From Tetrahymena thermophila SB210 (taxonomy: Eukaryota > Ciliophora > Oligohymenophorea > Hymenostomatida > Tetrahymenidae), in assembly GCF_000189635.1 (NCBI RefSeq), contig NW_002476426.1:124001-188000 (forward strand): a stretch of 64,000 nt of DNA, in the 5' to 3' direction. Shown here one piece after another: positions 24,401 through 36,883 of this stretch (the first letter of the stretch is position 1; each line of letters starts with the position of its first letter). Under the pieces are notes generated by a model that saw only the letters and a list, made by a program, of their open reading frames with translations, was not told the origin of the DNA and searched no databases. Made by a program: the position numbers and the translations under genes.

Positions 24401-25637
24401 AAATTTTCAAAGAAATTTATGCTTCTAAAAAAGTATTTATTTAAAAGTTTTATTAAATTTATTTGTTTTCTAAATAAATTTTTTATTAAATTGAAATAAA
24501 AAATAAACTTTTTGTTTTTTAATCATTTTGTTTTATTAATTAAGGTTTCAATAAAGAGGGCTGTGAGAGAGCTATATTTAAAACTAAAAGACAATGAAGA
24601 AAATGTAAACAATATTGAAATAAATGACATTTAAATATTGCTGGACTCAATATTTGTTAATTTTAAGGAATATATTTATTTTATTGAGGAGTAAATAATT
24701 TAAGTTAATCTATCAAATAAAAAAATACATTTATTATTTCTTTATTAATAGACAGAATACTAACCTGACTGATTTTGAAAGATTGGTTTAAGTTTAAGAT
24801 TATTGTATTGTACCTTACACTGTTAAGGATTTTGATATTTTAAATCTCTAGAGTGCTTAATAATTACTTGAATCTTTAGGATTTAGAGCACCTGCATAAG
24901 GATAAATTTATTGGAGAGTACCAGGATTTTTCAAAGTAAGTGATGTAGATCTATTGAAAGAAAAAGTTGATAAATTTTTATAAAACCCTGAAATTTTACT
25001 TGAAAATAATTAAGAAGAAGGTTTAGAAGGATAAGACCAATTATCTTCTAAAAAGAAAAAATCTAAATAGAAAAAAATAAAGAACTAAGGTTAAATGCAA
25101 GAAGAAGAAAGTGCAAATAAATAGATTGAAAATGAGGAAAGCTAAGAAAATAAAGAAATTTAAAATGTAGAAGAAGATGACTAAGATGTTGCATTTATTA
25201 GAGATTACGAAGAAGGTGAATAAAATGAAGCATAATAAGAAAGCAATAATATTTTGAATTAAAATGATTAAGAATAGTCTTAAAATAATAATAAATCAAC
25301 TTCAAAAAAGAGAAAGCTTTGTAAAGTTAAGCAAAACGATATCAAAAGTGACGACAGTGAAATGATATATATGGGTTATGATGAATAATCAAACAACGAA
25401 AACTCACAGTAAAATTAAAATTTAATATAAAGCAGAAAATCAAGTTTCGATGCCAGTAAAAGTTTCATGAATGCTGAGAAAGAAAATTCAAACAGTTTTG
25501 TCAGATAGTTTTTAAATGAATCTAATAATGAAAACAATAAATAAATGGATGAAAACTCTATGAGTGCAAATTCTATGATTTTCAACAAATACTAAAATAA
25601 AAAAATTAATAATTTCAATAGCGATGATTAAATTTGA
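21480..25637 (+). CDS. Timeless/Tof1/Swi1 replication-fork protection protein
   Basis: Multi-exon gene of roughly 1,240 aa, normal for the family. The N-terminal part matches Timeless: an acidic leader, then an armadillo-like helical region (LLTQYQDKKLAFYLILLMVN, KLSFLKPQVIGTLMQH) and the hallmark PSRHTRFQANFRFK. An acidic, Lys-rich linker near 23340-23640 separates it from the C-terminal half. There WIEQEDRAIINNYETFKD followed by DKTPLDIRRRVKYLKLHKGK is the conserved Timeless C-terminal (SANT-like) block. The tail is Gln/Glu-rich and disordered. The family pairs with Tipin/Csm3, travels with the replisome, stabilises paused forks and supports checkpoint signalling and cohesion. At least six introns of 50-130 nt are visible, for example after KEVKQ near 22970 and after NQEIK near 23870. 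Stop is TGA at 25635. No Tipin gene lies in the window. Confidence 0.92.
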
Positions 25638-25925
25638 AATATTTTAAAATTTAAAACTCAAATAAATAAATATGTTCTTATGTTTGTTTGTTTGTTTGCT
25701 TGCTTAATTGCTTACTCTTATTTTTATTTTTATTATTAGTTATTAAAATTGTAATGAAAATAAAGACTAATGCACTTTAACTTTAATTCATGAACTCTTA
25801 TCATTTTTAAAAAAATTATTTTACTCAAATATTTTTAAAATTTATCAACAAACCATTTTTAAAATGTAATTTATTTATTTATAAAAACAACAATTACACA
25901 TTTTTTTTATTAATAAGTTATTCTA

Positions 25926-26700
25926 TCAAAAATCTAAAAGGTTTGTTCCTTAATATTATCCAGTTGATTACTAATTTTATTGTTTTTAAGTCTCTTCCTC
26001 TTCTCCAAAGAAATCTATGTATTCTTATTGAGGTTGCTATTTTTATTACTAAAAATATTTTTATCTAACATTATTTTTCTAAATAAATTCATTAATAAAT
26101 AATTATAAAATGCTTATTTAATCCTTTTCTACTAATTCCTATAATTCTATTAAAAACATTTTTAATGAATTGCTTTCGTCTAGCTTTTATCTTGAATAAA
26201 AAACATAAATAATTACTTGCTAAGGAGCTTATTAAGGTGGCAAACTTTAAACTGGAACTTAAACTTATTCTGGCTCTACTTTTTTCTATTCTTCTCCTAT
26301 TTTATTTTTATAGTTTTAAATGCTAAATTTAATTAAATGAATTCTATTAATATTTACCCCATTAAACTCTTGTTGCTTTTAAAAATATTCTACCCTCATA
26401 AATAGGAAGCTTTTTAGAATTTTCGGGTATGTCCATCCAAACTACTTAGTTATTATATCTGTATTTAAACCTAAAAATATATTATCCATTTAATGGGAAG
26501 TAGCTTTTAATATCTGCTAAACGTATTTCTTCTTATGATTTGGGAACGCTATTGATATTAATTAATTTAATTTCATTAAAAATGAATCTTAAATGAATAA
26601 ATGATATTAAATCAAATTAATACCAAAAAACATTTGGAATATCTGGGTCATCCTTGTCTTAAGGTATATGATAAAAGACGTTGCTAATAACTTTTGACAT
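25926..26700 (-). CDS. DIX-domain-like protein
   Basis: Roughly 230-240 aa. It starts MSKVISNVFYHIPQDKDDP. After a short intron comes a region matching the DIX fold of Dishevelled/Axin: IRLADIKSYFPLNGQYIFRF (compare ITLGDFK...GxYxxxFK), then VVWMDIPENSKKLPIYEGRI (compare VxEEI..D.A.LP.FEGKI). DIX domains polymerise head to tail to build signalling or structural assemblies. The C-terminal half is a Gln/Glu-rich linker and a helical stretch, ending in acidic DFFGEEEET and NLLDF. It is read with an intron near 26330-26370. The stop is TGA at 25926-25928. No Wnt pathway is known in ciliates, so a cytoskeletal or ciliary scaffold role is more likely (inference). The assignment is from motif pattern only. 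Confidence 0.72.
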
Positions 26701-27129
26701 ATTTTTTATACTATTTTAATGAATCTCCTACTTTATTTTGTAAATTTTTGATAAAAGAACAAATAAATTATATATTATTTTTAATTAGCTAAAATAATTA
26801 ATTATTATGATAAATAAAAACTATAAAAACTGACTTAATAATACAATTAATTCTGATATAAAATATTTATTTTTTAAACAACTTTTTTACAAAAATCATT
26901 AATATTGCATTTTATTTGTCTATATTTATATAAAAACAATCTTAACCTATTATGAAAACTGAATTTTATAATAGCATGCTATATAGAAATTATTGGCGCA
27001 AAATCATCTAAATTCATTTGTTCAAATATTAACAAATATTAATTGCCACTCTAAATTTAATTACTTTTAAATCTTATCATCAAAAAAGATATATAATAGT
27101 ACAAATAAGCAAAAAAATAAATATTAATA
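26701..27129. other. Shared divergent promoter region
   Basis: AT-rich sequence between the divergent DIX-like gene and the small gene at 27130. No coding frame or RNA gene was seen. Confidence 0.5.
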
Positions 27130-27717
27130 ATGGAAGTAGAAGTCACCTACGAGGATTTTTTAAAATATTACCCCTCTCTTAAAACTGATTTTACAAAACT
27201 ATTACCTAAAGTAAAATATTTTACAAATATGATTGCAGAATTTATATTTTAAGTGTTTAAATATTTTTTTTAACATAGAATTCATTACCAGAATTAAAAT
27301 ATACATATAGACCACCATTCTTAATTCTTCATGATGATATTGTAGATTCTAGTCTCATATACACAAACACCCTTATAGATATGTATGAAATGCTATAAAA
27401 TGAAGACCCAAAATTTAGAAACAGTTCTTTTTATCAGATGCAAACATCTTGTAAGTTCAATTTTATAAAAATTGTAGACAACAATAATTTAAAATATAAT
27501 TTTGATTATAGTTTATGTGACCAAATTTGAAGAAAACTATATTGAAATGAAAGATGGAAGTGATAGAGGCTTCATATTTCTTGGACCTTTTGAGCCTAAA
27601 AAAATTATACCTTCATGTGCTATAGGAGATTTTAATAAAAAAAAATTATTATATGGAAAATATTTGCTAGCTTTGAGGGAAGAAATTAAAGATTTTTAGT
27701 AAAAGTAAAATAAATGA
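27130..27717 (+). CDS. Small conserved-looking protein of unknown function
   Basis: Three exons joined by two GT..AG introns (about 27211-27278 and 27451-27511), each opening with GTAA. The protein is about 150 aa. It starts MEVEVTYEDFLKYYPSLKTD, continues with YRPPFLILHDDIVD and ends YGKYLLALREEIKDF followed by a short Gln/Lys tail using TAG and TAA before TGA at 27715. The middle (NYIEMKDGSDRGFIFLGPF) looks globular rather than disordered, with balanced charge and aromatic residues, so a folded domain is likely. No signal peptide or membrane span is seen. I do not recognise the family and propose no function. Confidence 0.75.
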
Positions 27718-29014
27718 AAATAAATGTATGTGTATGCACAGTAGAGTTTATTAGCTTAAAATAAATTATTTTAATTATTAAAATTAAAATTAATTGCTTT
27801 ATAAATAGTTTAAATTGATATAACATTTTTTAAAATAGAAATTTTTTGAATACTTATTTAAAATTTTATGAGTTAGGAGTTTGATTAGGCATATTATATT
27901 ATTTACATTTACAATGCTCTTATATAAGATTATATATCTTAGAATATATACCAATAATTTTAAATTAACTATTCTAGTAAAAGAAAAAATATATTTTATA
28001 ATTATTTAAGAAAAAAATACTTACATCATAAAATAATTTATGATTCAAGCAAGCTTAATATGTGAAAATGCAAATAAAATTATATGAAAACTTTTATATC
28101 TAAATATCTGTAAGCATGAAAATTCACAAATCCAATAAATCATAAAACTAAATATACTCTAAATATCACATAAAAACCTAATAAAATAAATTCTTGTGAT
28201 TCTATTATCTGTAATAATTTAAGGAGAAAACATAATAAAGTTAAATTACTTTAAAAGTTGACAATTTTGTATTATTAATTAAAATTACTCATTTTTCATT
28301 TTTTATGAATATTTAAAAATAATTTCAACAAAAACCAATAAGCTAATAATTTTTAAAAGATCTGTGATATTATATATGGGTGTAAAAATAGAGAATGTAC
28401 AGTATATTTAATATAACAAAAATAGTAATTAATTAAGATTATAAATTAAAAATAAATGTTAGTTTCTTTGAGTATTTAAAAAAAATATTATTTCTGTTTT
28501 TCTTAATTTTTTGTCATATTTATCAAAATATTTAAAAAGTGTATTTTATAAAATTTTATAGTGGCATATACTCATGCTTTCTTTGTTATAAAATTAAAAA
28601 AGTGGAAATTAGTAATGATAAAAGTATAAGTTGAAAAATTATTTATTTGTGGTCATTTAAAACCAAAAATAAATAAATAATTAAATCAATGAATAAAAGA
28701 AGGAAATAATAATTAATCTCACAAGTATAATATTTAGGAGATATTTAGCAATATATTTTTTATATTACGTAGGCAAATATTTCTTTTTAAGTAATTTAAT
28801 AAGTAGAGATTTTAATATTGTCCAATAAATTTTCTTTCTAAATAAATAATTAAAAATATTGTGGAGTACATATTAAAATTAGATTTTAATATTTCAAAAG
28901 AGTAAATAATATTTTTATTGAAAATAACAATCTTATAAAAATAATTAAGCTATCAACAAAAGTTAGAAATTCTAGTTATAATTTAGATTAAATAATATTG
29001 AACTAAATTCAAAA
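27718..29014. other. AT-rich intergenic stretch
   Basis: About 1.3 kb of AT-rich sequence with no coding frame, tRNA-like or snRNA-like element that I could recognise. Confidence 0.55.
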
Positions 29015-30297
29015 ATGTCTCTTCAATTTTCTGTTACAACTCCAGTATAAATTCTTAATAGTCCTGTAAATAATTCTCCATCCAAGTTTCAGTTCTCTTT
29101 CTCAAAATCTCCAAGATTTTTATCTCCTAAAAAGTAAATTAAAAAAAATAATTATGTTTTTAAAATAATTCATTAAAAAAAATCATAAAAGACCAACAGA
29201 TTCATTTTATGATTTGCCAAGTTAGAAATCAACAAGAAGAGCTGGTTTTGGAGTTGGTTAACGTCCTGATTTTACAAAATCTTCAGTGTGTAGTCCACCT
29301 TCAAAATATGATTTACCAAGCTAATTTGATAAATAACGCAGTACATCAAGAGGAAAATCATTTGGCACAGCAAGAGATGTAATTTATTAAGTTAAACCTA
29401 CAAAAAGCAAAATTTATAAAAAATAAAAAGAAAATGAGTGAATTTGGCATAGTCAAGAAGGGTCCTCTGTCTAATCCAGGACCAGGCTCATATTAACACG
29501 GGAATATAAATTTAAATGAGAACCTATCTTTTACGATGAGACCAAAAACAAGAGATGTTAGTAATTAATTAAATAAAATTATAAAATTGAAATTGATTAA
29601 TTTATTGTATTGTTTTACTCTAAACCAATCATTAATTAATTAAATATAACAATATTTGTTATTTATTAATAGATTGTCCTCTCTTTTTAAATGGATAAAG
29701 TACTGTATTATAAAATCCAGGACCTGGACAATATTAAAACTATGAAAGTATAAATAAAATGGGAAAATTCTAATTAGCGAAATATAGATCTTCAGGAGCA
29801 ACAACTTTCAATCCTCCTAGATCTAAAAGATTTCCAAAATCAGGTAATATAGGACACATTTAAAAATAATATGAAAAAATATGTTTTTTTGTATAATAGG
29901 AAATAGTAATCCTGGACCTGGCTAGTATAAACCTAGAAATGATTTAGAAAAGAGTGGATCATATGTTTTATCTATATACAAATCATATGGATCTAGGAAT
30001 TTTTCAAATGCTTCTCCCAGATAATCATTTGTTGACTAAGCATCAAAAAGCACTATTTACAGTAAATTTAAAATATTTATATCTAATGAAAACCAAATTT
30101 TTAATTAAAAATTAGAACCTGGACCTGGAACTTATCGTTTACCTTCTGAATTTGGAAATTATGACCATCTCGATATGTATAGAACTTCTAGTGCTAGATC
30201 CAGTAGATCTACTTCAGTAAAAAAGAACCTAAATTAATCTAATAACAATTTAAGTCAGGTTGATTTCTATGCTTCAACAGCAAGCTCGAGAAGGTGA
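29015..30297 (+). CDS. Sperm-tail PG-rich (SHIPPO/ODF3-type) repeat protein
   Basis: Six exons separated by five GT..AG introns give a basic protein of roughly 310 aa. Four PG repeats are evident: NPGPGSYQ (about 29477), NPGPGQYQ (about 29717), NPGPGQYK (about 29911) and EPGPGTYR (about 30120). This is the STPG/SHIPPO signature of microtubule-associated proteins of cilia and flagella, several of which sit on or inside axonemal doublets. Segments between repeats are Ser/Arg-rich (SARSSRSTS near the C-terminus) and have the motif SxYDLPSQ twice (about 29210 and 29310). Introns tend to separate the repeats, consistent with growth by exon duplication. A role in the axoneme or cortical microtubules is inferred from the family. 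Confidence 0.9.
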
Positions 30298-31548
30298 AAA
30301 TATTAAATAAAGTAAATCTCTCCTTAAAAAAATGATAAAAATTACAATATTTACAAAACATTCATTCATTATATTAATAATATTTTTATTAAGAGTACAT
30401 TTATATTTTTATAATACATTTTATATATAATTTATTTTACTTTAACCTCTCCACTTCTCCCTAAACTAATGCATGTTTATAATAAGATTTAAAAAATAAT
30501 GATTTAAGTAATATAAATTTGTTTTTTGAAATTCAAATGTTCATTAAAATAAAGGGAAAATAATAAAATTCATTTTCTAAAATTTAAAATTAAAAAAATT
30601 ATGATTTTCAATTATGAAAATCTCATTACAATATTTTGTAAAAAAATGAAGACTTAGTTTTTAATATTTTATCAAAATTTTCAAGTAATTTTCAACATAA
30701 ACTTAAAAATAAAATGATTTATTTATTTTAGTTAAGATGAATCCAAACAAAATTGAGTGTTTAATTCTTTTAATTTTATGAAATTATAAAATTGTAGAAA
30801 TTTTTTGTGATATTAATTTGTTCTATATAGATCATATAAAGCTTTCATTATTTTATATATCAAATTTTAAAAGAGAAATAATTAATCATATTAAGTAAGT
30901 TTTTATTTTATTAAATAAAATCCAATTAATTGTTTATTTTTTGTATTATTTGATTAAAAAATGTTTTTAAAATATTTAATTTTTAGAAATAAAAAATCTC
31001 ATTTATATAAAATTTAGGACATTTTATTAAAACTTTAATAAATTTAATTAAATAAAATTAATATTAACAATAAATCCATTTATTTTAAATTAAATTATTA
31101 AATTTTAAATACGTCAAAAAAAATAATATTATATATTAAGAAGATATATCAGATAAGATATATAAATAATAAACGATTTCTTATAAATATAATTTTTATA
31201 TCTATTATATTATATGGAGTGTACAGCAAATAAACAATGCATATCTTTAAATAAACATTTGAATGAAATTATTCATTAAATAATAAATTAAATAAAGAAA
31301 GAAAGTTAAATATTATATGAATTAATGTATGTTTATGTTTTGCGTGCATGCTATCACACATGAAGAATACTCACTATTAGTATCTTTGTAAGAATTTAGA
31401 AGATGCAAAAAGAAAATAAAGGGATTGAAGATTTAGAAAATATAAGAAAAATTATTATAAATAGATTGCTTTGTATAGCTTTTTAATAAAAATATTTATT
31501 TTGAAATAAATCAAGAAAAAGGAAAATTAAAATAAACTCATTAAAGGC
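30298..31548. other. AT-rich intergenic stretch
   Basis: No coding frame was seen. The segment near 31320-31480 is slightly less AT-rich and probably the 5' leader of the gene at 31549. Confidence 0.5.
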
Positions 31549-32231
31549 ATGGGTAGTGTTTGGTTTAGAAATAGATATTGGTGGTACAGATCACTTTATG
31601 ATGATTACGTTGCTAGAGAAGCTAAGTTAGCTTTCGTAATAAAACATTATAAAATATTTAGCAAATATCTAGTTTATAATGATAATTTCATTTTTCCAAC
31701 AATAGTTAACTCATTTTAAAAATTTCTTTCTTTTATTAATATAGGGTATAGCTGCATTCATCTGGCTTCCTCACTATTAGTAAATATAAATTCATTTTTA
31801 GATTTAAAAAAATGCATAAGCTACTCCAAACTATTCTATTTGATAAGAAGTGTATCAAATATTATAGGATTAGATAAGTTTATATTAGCTGCATTTACTT
31901 AACTGGCGAAGTATTTACATTTTCTCTTTTTTCATTATCATTAAAGCTGGGGTATCCATCTTAACAGAGCTTTCGAAGTTAATTTCTCACACAGAAACTA
32001 TGCTCACGAATGGGGTCCAAGAAGAAATAGACTTGCTCACTCACTTGAATTCGAATAATTCGATATGATCCTTGAAAATTGGCAAGATTTAGAGGATGAG
32101 TATGCGCAGAGAGGTAAATAATTATCCTACATAAATAATTAATAATCATTTTAAAGATTTATTCAATATTATGTTTTGTTATCTTAAATGTAATTTCATA
32201 TATAAAAGGGGATGGAATGCTGAAAAAGTGA
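31549..32231 (+). CDS. Small single-span membrane protein, unknown
   Basis: Four short exons give about 101 aa. The N-terminus is basic and aromatic (MGSVWFRNRYWWYRSLYDDY), one hydrophobic stretch follows (LAFGIAAFIWLPHYYW), and the C-terminal half is charged (RNYAHEWGPRRNRLAHSLEF, then ENWQDLEDEYAQRG). Introns 31,639-31,745 and about 31,780-31,948 are clear; a third near 32,116-32,209 joins GDGMLKK and the TGA. Small one-span proteins with a basic, Trp/Tyr-rich N-terminus are common among accessory subunits of ciliate mitochondrial complexes, so that location is a guess only. No family was recognised. Confidence 0.7.
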
Positions 32232-34587
32232 GTAAAAAATGATTCGCACATGATAAAATATAATGGCAATAATGCAAGTGGTTTTTTGTTATGATATCTG
32301 CTTAATCTGAATTTTTTAAAGGGCTATGATATATTGATAGAAACATAAAAATTTGATTTATTTTTAGTATCTCATACATTTTAACTACACATTATTGCAA
32401 TATGATTTGTATTATTAAAATAGTATATATTCATTCCTAACTTAATGATACGAATCTTGACTAAATTATATTTACACATACATACTCATCTGTCTCTTAT
32501 TTTATTTTATGAATCTCACATTTTTAAATATTGAAAAGGAATCAAATTGATAGGTAGTTAATTTTATTTGAAATAAAATATTTAATTTAAAAATAAATTT
32601 TAATGACATTTAGTTATTAAAAAAATTAATATTGTAAGAATTTTATAGAATATCTAAAAATTTAAATACATTTTTTTCATTAAATAACTATAAATTTGAT
32701 CATTTTTCAATATTAAACTATAACTTTTTAATTTATTTTAGTTTTTTAAAATGATCCTTTATCATTTAAAAATATAATAAATTAGGTTTGGCATTTCTAA
32801 ATTTACTGATTACCATTTATAAGTATATTTTTCATATCTTTTGATATTTAATAACACTAAAAATATCAAAATAATACAAATTTTTAAAACTATTACTCAC
32901 TTGAATAAAGTTATAAGTAAATCAACAATAAAAATAAAAATTTTTGATAAAAAGTTTATAATTAATAATTTACTAAAAAATTTAAATAATAAATGAAAGA
33001 AATTAAATGACAATTTAGATTTGATGGATCTTTTAGAATTTAAAAAATATTAGTTAATATTTTAATTCAAAAACAAACAATTAGTTTGTATTTTTAATGA
33101 ACATTTTTTCAACCAAATGTTAAAGAATATCTCTCTCTCTCATTTTATCTGCTTTAAAATTAATCTAAATCAAAAAATAAAAATTTTATTTATTCTTGCA
33201 TATTTAATTTTGACAAATCATTACTCAAATGCTTATGAATATAATAAATAAAAAATTGTTATGAAAATAACTTTTCTTTTATTTTAAGCTGAATTTTATC
33301 TTGATAGTGTGTATAAAACTATCACTTTTTGAATATTTTAAATCTATATTACTATATAAAACATTGTATTTTATTTTAACTCATTAATTATTATATAAAT
33401 TAACATAGGAATGATTAAATTTTATCAATTTTTATAATGACTCTTCAAATATTATAACTGCTACAAATGATGAATATTTTTATAATTATTGTTAAGTTTT
33501 TATTAATTATAAAAACATTTTTAAGCATATATATATCAGATAATAGTATCAGATATTTTATTAATATCTATATGTTGAATTACTGTTTAAATCCAAAAAA
33601 TCTTACTGAAAAGAAAATTTTTATTCAATCATTTTATACTTTTTGTATTTGAAATAATTAGTTGATTAATTAATAAATATTTTATGGTTATGAACAACTT
33701 TTGTAATTTTTATTAAAATAAACATTTTTAATTTATAATTTAAATGCAATTAGCTGTTTAATTCATTAATTTAAACTAAACTATTTTTATTAAAGGTATA
33801 AAATTTATAATTTCAAAATTAAATTTATTGCTTATTTTTTAATCTTATTTCAATTTTAAAATGAGCTTTATAAATTTGTAAAAATATAAGGTTAAATTTC
33901 CAAAATAAAATTTATTTTATCATTTTTAAGGTAATATATCATTTGTTTATATTATTTTAAAAATTATTTAAAATTTTAAGAAGAAAAATAAAAAAATTTT
34001 TAAGAAGAAGATTTATATTGAAATGTTGAAAGTACTGTACTGGAAAGCTCTAAGTATATCTAGGCATCAAAGCAAAAGCAGGGTTTATGACCCTTGTAAA
34101 AGAATTAAAATTGTATTTTACTTACTTGCTTCTAGTAAAATAAAAATTGTCAATTTTTATTGATGACTTCATAGATAACATACATGAATAGTAAGAGATA
34201 TTCTTTGGAAAAATAGATATGAACATATAATTTTTATGCATTCTTTCAAAGAATTAAATTTTGAATAATACGTAAAAATAATCTTATTTCAATCTAATCG
34301 TTTAATTAATGATGAATTAATCAACTAAAAAGATAAACAAAATATTAGACAAAGGCTGGGCCTTTTACAATACATAATATATGCTTACATCAAAATTTTA
34401 CTAAAATTTTTTTGTTATTTATTGATTAGACTTGCTTAACTTTTATATAAATTTCGCATACAGTGAATAGCAGTGATTCATATTAAAATCTTGTTTTAAT
34501 CATTTTTTGATATAATAAATTTCTAAAAAAAGAATATTTCCAATAAACTAAAAATAAACAAATTCATATTTATTTTACAAAATAATC
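32232..34587. other. Long AT-rich intergenic stretch
   Basis: No convincing gene. A less AT-rich island at about 34020-34120 holds a 46-codon frame beginning MLKVLYWKALS and a small hairpin (GGGTTTATGACCC). A palindrome AAAGGCTGGGCCTTT lies near 34350. Neither is enough to call a gene. Confidence 0.5.
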
Positions 34588-36152
34588 ATGAGCGATTTCC
34601 CAGTTTTTCAAGCCGCTGAAAGAATTAAAAACACTTGCAACCCAATCCGTAATTATGTTGAAAGTGTTCTCCCCAAAATTGACATCACCCTATACAAGGA
34701 TACCCGTCCTGCTGATAACTTAAACTTAACTTTAGGTGATCCTACATTGTTTTCTGAATTTTAAACCAATCCAGAAATTTTGTAGAAATGTGCAGATGGG
34801 GTAGGCAAAATAGATGGATATACTGATTTAATTGGTAAGCCAGAAATTCGTCAGGCCGTAGCAGAAAGATATAAATTTTAAAATAATCCTAATGTTAAGG
34901 TAGATGAATCAGATGTTTTCCTTACATTTGGTTGCTCTATGGGTATCTATTTATCTGTAGCAACTTTGGCTAACCCAGGTGATAACTTTTTATTCCCATC
35001 TCCTGGATTCCCTTTAATGGTGACTGTTGGCTCTAATTTAGGTATAGATGCTAAGTTCTACGATCTAATGGAAGATAAAGACTGGGAGGCAAACTTAGAA
35101 TAAATGGAAAAGCTCATTGATGACAAAACTAGGTATAAATTTTTTCATTAAATTTAAAAAGAAATAAATAGAACTTAGAGTTAATGATAGATATCAATAG
35201 TAATGAATCGATTTATTAGTTTTATAGAAAAAGAATTATTGCTAAATCATCTTAAAATATCAATAAGTGTTTTAAAGCAATAAAAAGATAGATTAAATTA
35301 ATATCATTAAAAATTAAAATATATTTTAAAAAATACTAATTGTATTTTTTTATTAAAATAGGTTTATTTACATTTGCAACCCCTCTAATCCTCTATCCTC
35401 TTTATGGACTAAGAAGCATATGTTAGATATTATAGATTTCTGTAAAAGACATAACAATCTCCCTATTGTTGCAGACGAAACTTATGAGCATATGCCTTAC
35501 CCTGGTGAAAAATTCTATTCTTTTGGTGAGTTAACTGACACTGTTCCTGTTGTAATTATTTCTGGTATGTCAAAGAGATGGCTTGTACCAGGTATTTAAT
35601 TGAATATTTTTAATATAACTTTAAAAAAATGACTTTTATTAATGAATAAATTAATTTTAATTATACATTTTATAAAAAGGTTGGAGAACTGCATGGTTAA
35701 CTTTAGTAGGTAAGAAAGGAGTATTTGATGAAGTTAAATAAGGTTTAAGAAATTTACTTAGCTTCATTTTAATGCCTAACACAATTGTAGCAGGTAATTA
35801 GGTAGAGATGCTTAAAATGAATGATGACTACATAGATGAAAAAATGAGATTATGCAGTGAAAGATTTAAATTATTAAAAGAACTTGTACATGATGTTAAA
35901 GGTATTAAATTAAAAGAAGCTAAAGCTGCCTTTTATGCTGCTGTTGGTATTGACTATGAATGTATAGATATAACCTCATCACAAGAATTTGCCACAAAGC
36001 TTTTATAAGAAGAAAATGTTTCTGTCTTCCCAGGAGAACTTTTCTTTGGTAAAAACTTCTTTAGAATCATTATGTGTGCTGATGAACCTGTCATAAGAGA
36101 ATTTTCAGTACGTATCAGAAGATTCTGTGAGCGTCATTAAAAAAAATAATGA
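34588..36152 (+). CDS. Tyrosine aminotransferase-type PLP enzyme (class I/II)
   Basis: Three exons, about 410 aa, full length for the family. It transfers the amino group of tyrosine (or another amino acid) to 2-oxoglutarate using pyridoxal phosphate. Landmarks in order: RPADNLNLTLGDPT near residue 45, KIDGYTDLIGKPEIRQAVAE, TFGCSMGIYLSVATLANPGD, LFPSPGFPLM, ICNPSNPLSS across the first intron, VADETYEHMPYPGE with the PLP-binding Asp and Tyr, SGMSKRWLVPGWRTAW with the Schiff-base lysine, and the C-terminal FFRIIMCADEPVIREF with the substrate-binding Arg region. Introns lie near 35133-35362 and 35593-35681. The codons are less AT-biased than those of its neighbours, typical of a well-expressed gene. 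No signal peptide is seen, so it is probably cytosolic. TAT is more likely than alanine aminotransferase from the motif set. Confidence 0.93.
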
Positions 36153-36441
36153 AAAAATAAATGATAAAAAATATTTTATACTTATTTTTATGTTTCATAT
36201 GAAATTAAAATAGATTAATTAATATTTTCTTTATAATATATAAATAAATAAGTAAGATATTTTCAAACAAACAAAAATAAATAAATAAATAAATTTAGAA
36301 AATTATTAAAAAAGCTGTTAGGATTCAAAGAAATTTCATAAACAAAAAAAATTCAAATTTAATTTGCAAGCTTTTAATTGAAATTCATATAATAATTAAA
36401 AGAAGAAAAAAAAAATTAAAGTAAAAAAAGTAAAAAAAACA

Positions 36442-36883
36442 ATGAAAATCCCGAATATTAGCGAATATGTAATAAAATGGTTTTAAAATAATTTTTGTAG
36501 TGTAGAGAGCAAAAAGAATGATTGCAATTGATAAGCTGAACATTTAACCTCCCGGTAAAAATAAAATTATGATCGCAATGAACTCCTAAGGCACGTTAAA
36601 GTTTTTTAATCCTTCACATCAGCTCAATCAAAAGCAATCAATCCAGAAATTTGCTTAAAGTAAAAGTAATGGTTGGGTGAAAAAAACCCTTTTACTTTAT
36701 TCAAATGCTTTATCTACGCTATTTTAATTATTTAAAAGTGGTGGCTATATATAAAAGTCATTTCACATAAACCATTTTAATTTGTCAAAATTTTAAAAAT
36801 AAAAAGAAAAAGAAATATAAAAAATTAAAAAAAAATAAACCCTGCAATTTTATAAAATCAGGAAGTTAAAAAATCAAATTTGA
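36442..36883 (+). CDS. Candidate small basic protein (or structured RNA), weak
   Basis: This island, clearly less AT-rich than its surroundings, is open on + if an intron from about 36469 to 36505 is removed. The product would start MKIPNISEYRAKRMIAIDKL, pass through NSQGTLKFFNPSHQLNQ and SNGWVKKTLLLYS, and end in a Lys/Gln-rich tail before TGA at 36881. No family is recognised. Against coding, the segment contains a near-perfect 11-bp inverted repeat (TAAAGTAAAAG / CTTTTACTTTA around 36655-36697) and an antisense frame is also partly open, so a structured non-coding RNA is an alternative. Confidence 0.35.

Noticed and set aside
36640-36720. Possible telomerase RNA, because of GGTTGGGTG.
   Set aside because: No CAACCCCAA-type template and no recognisable telomerase RNA layout; the match is too short.
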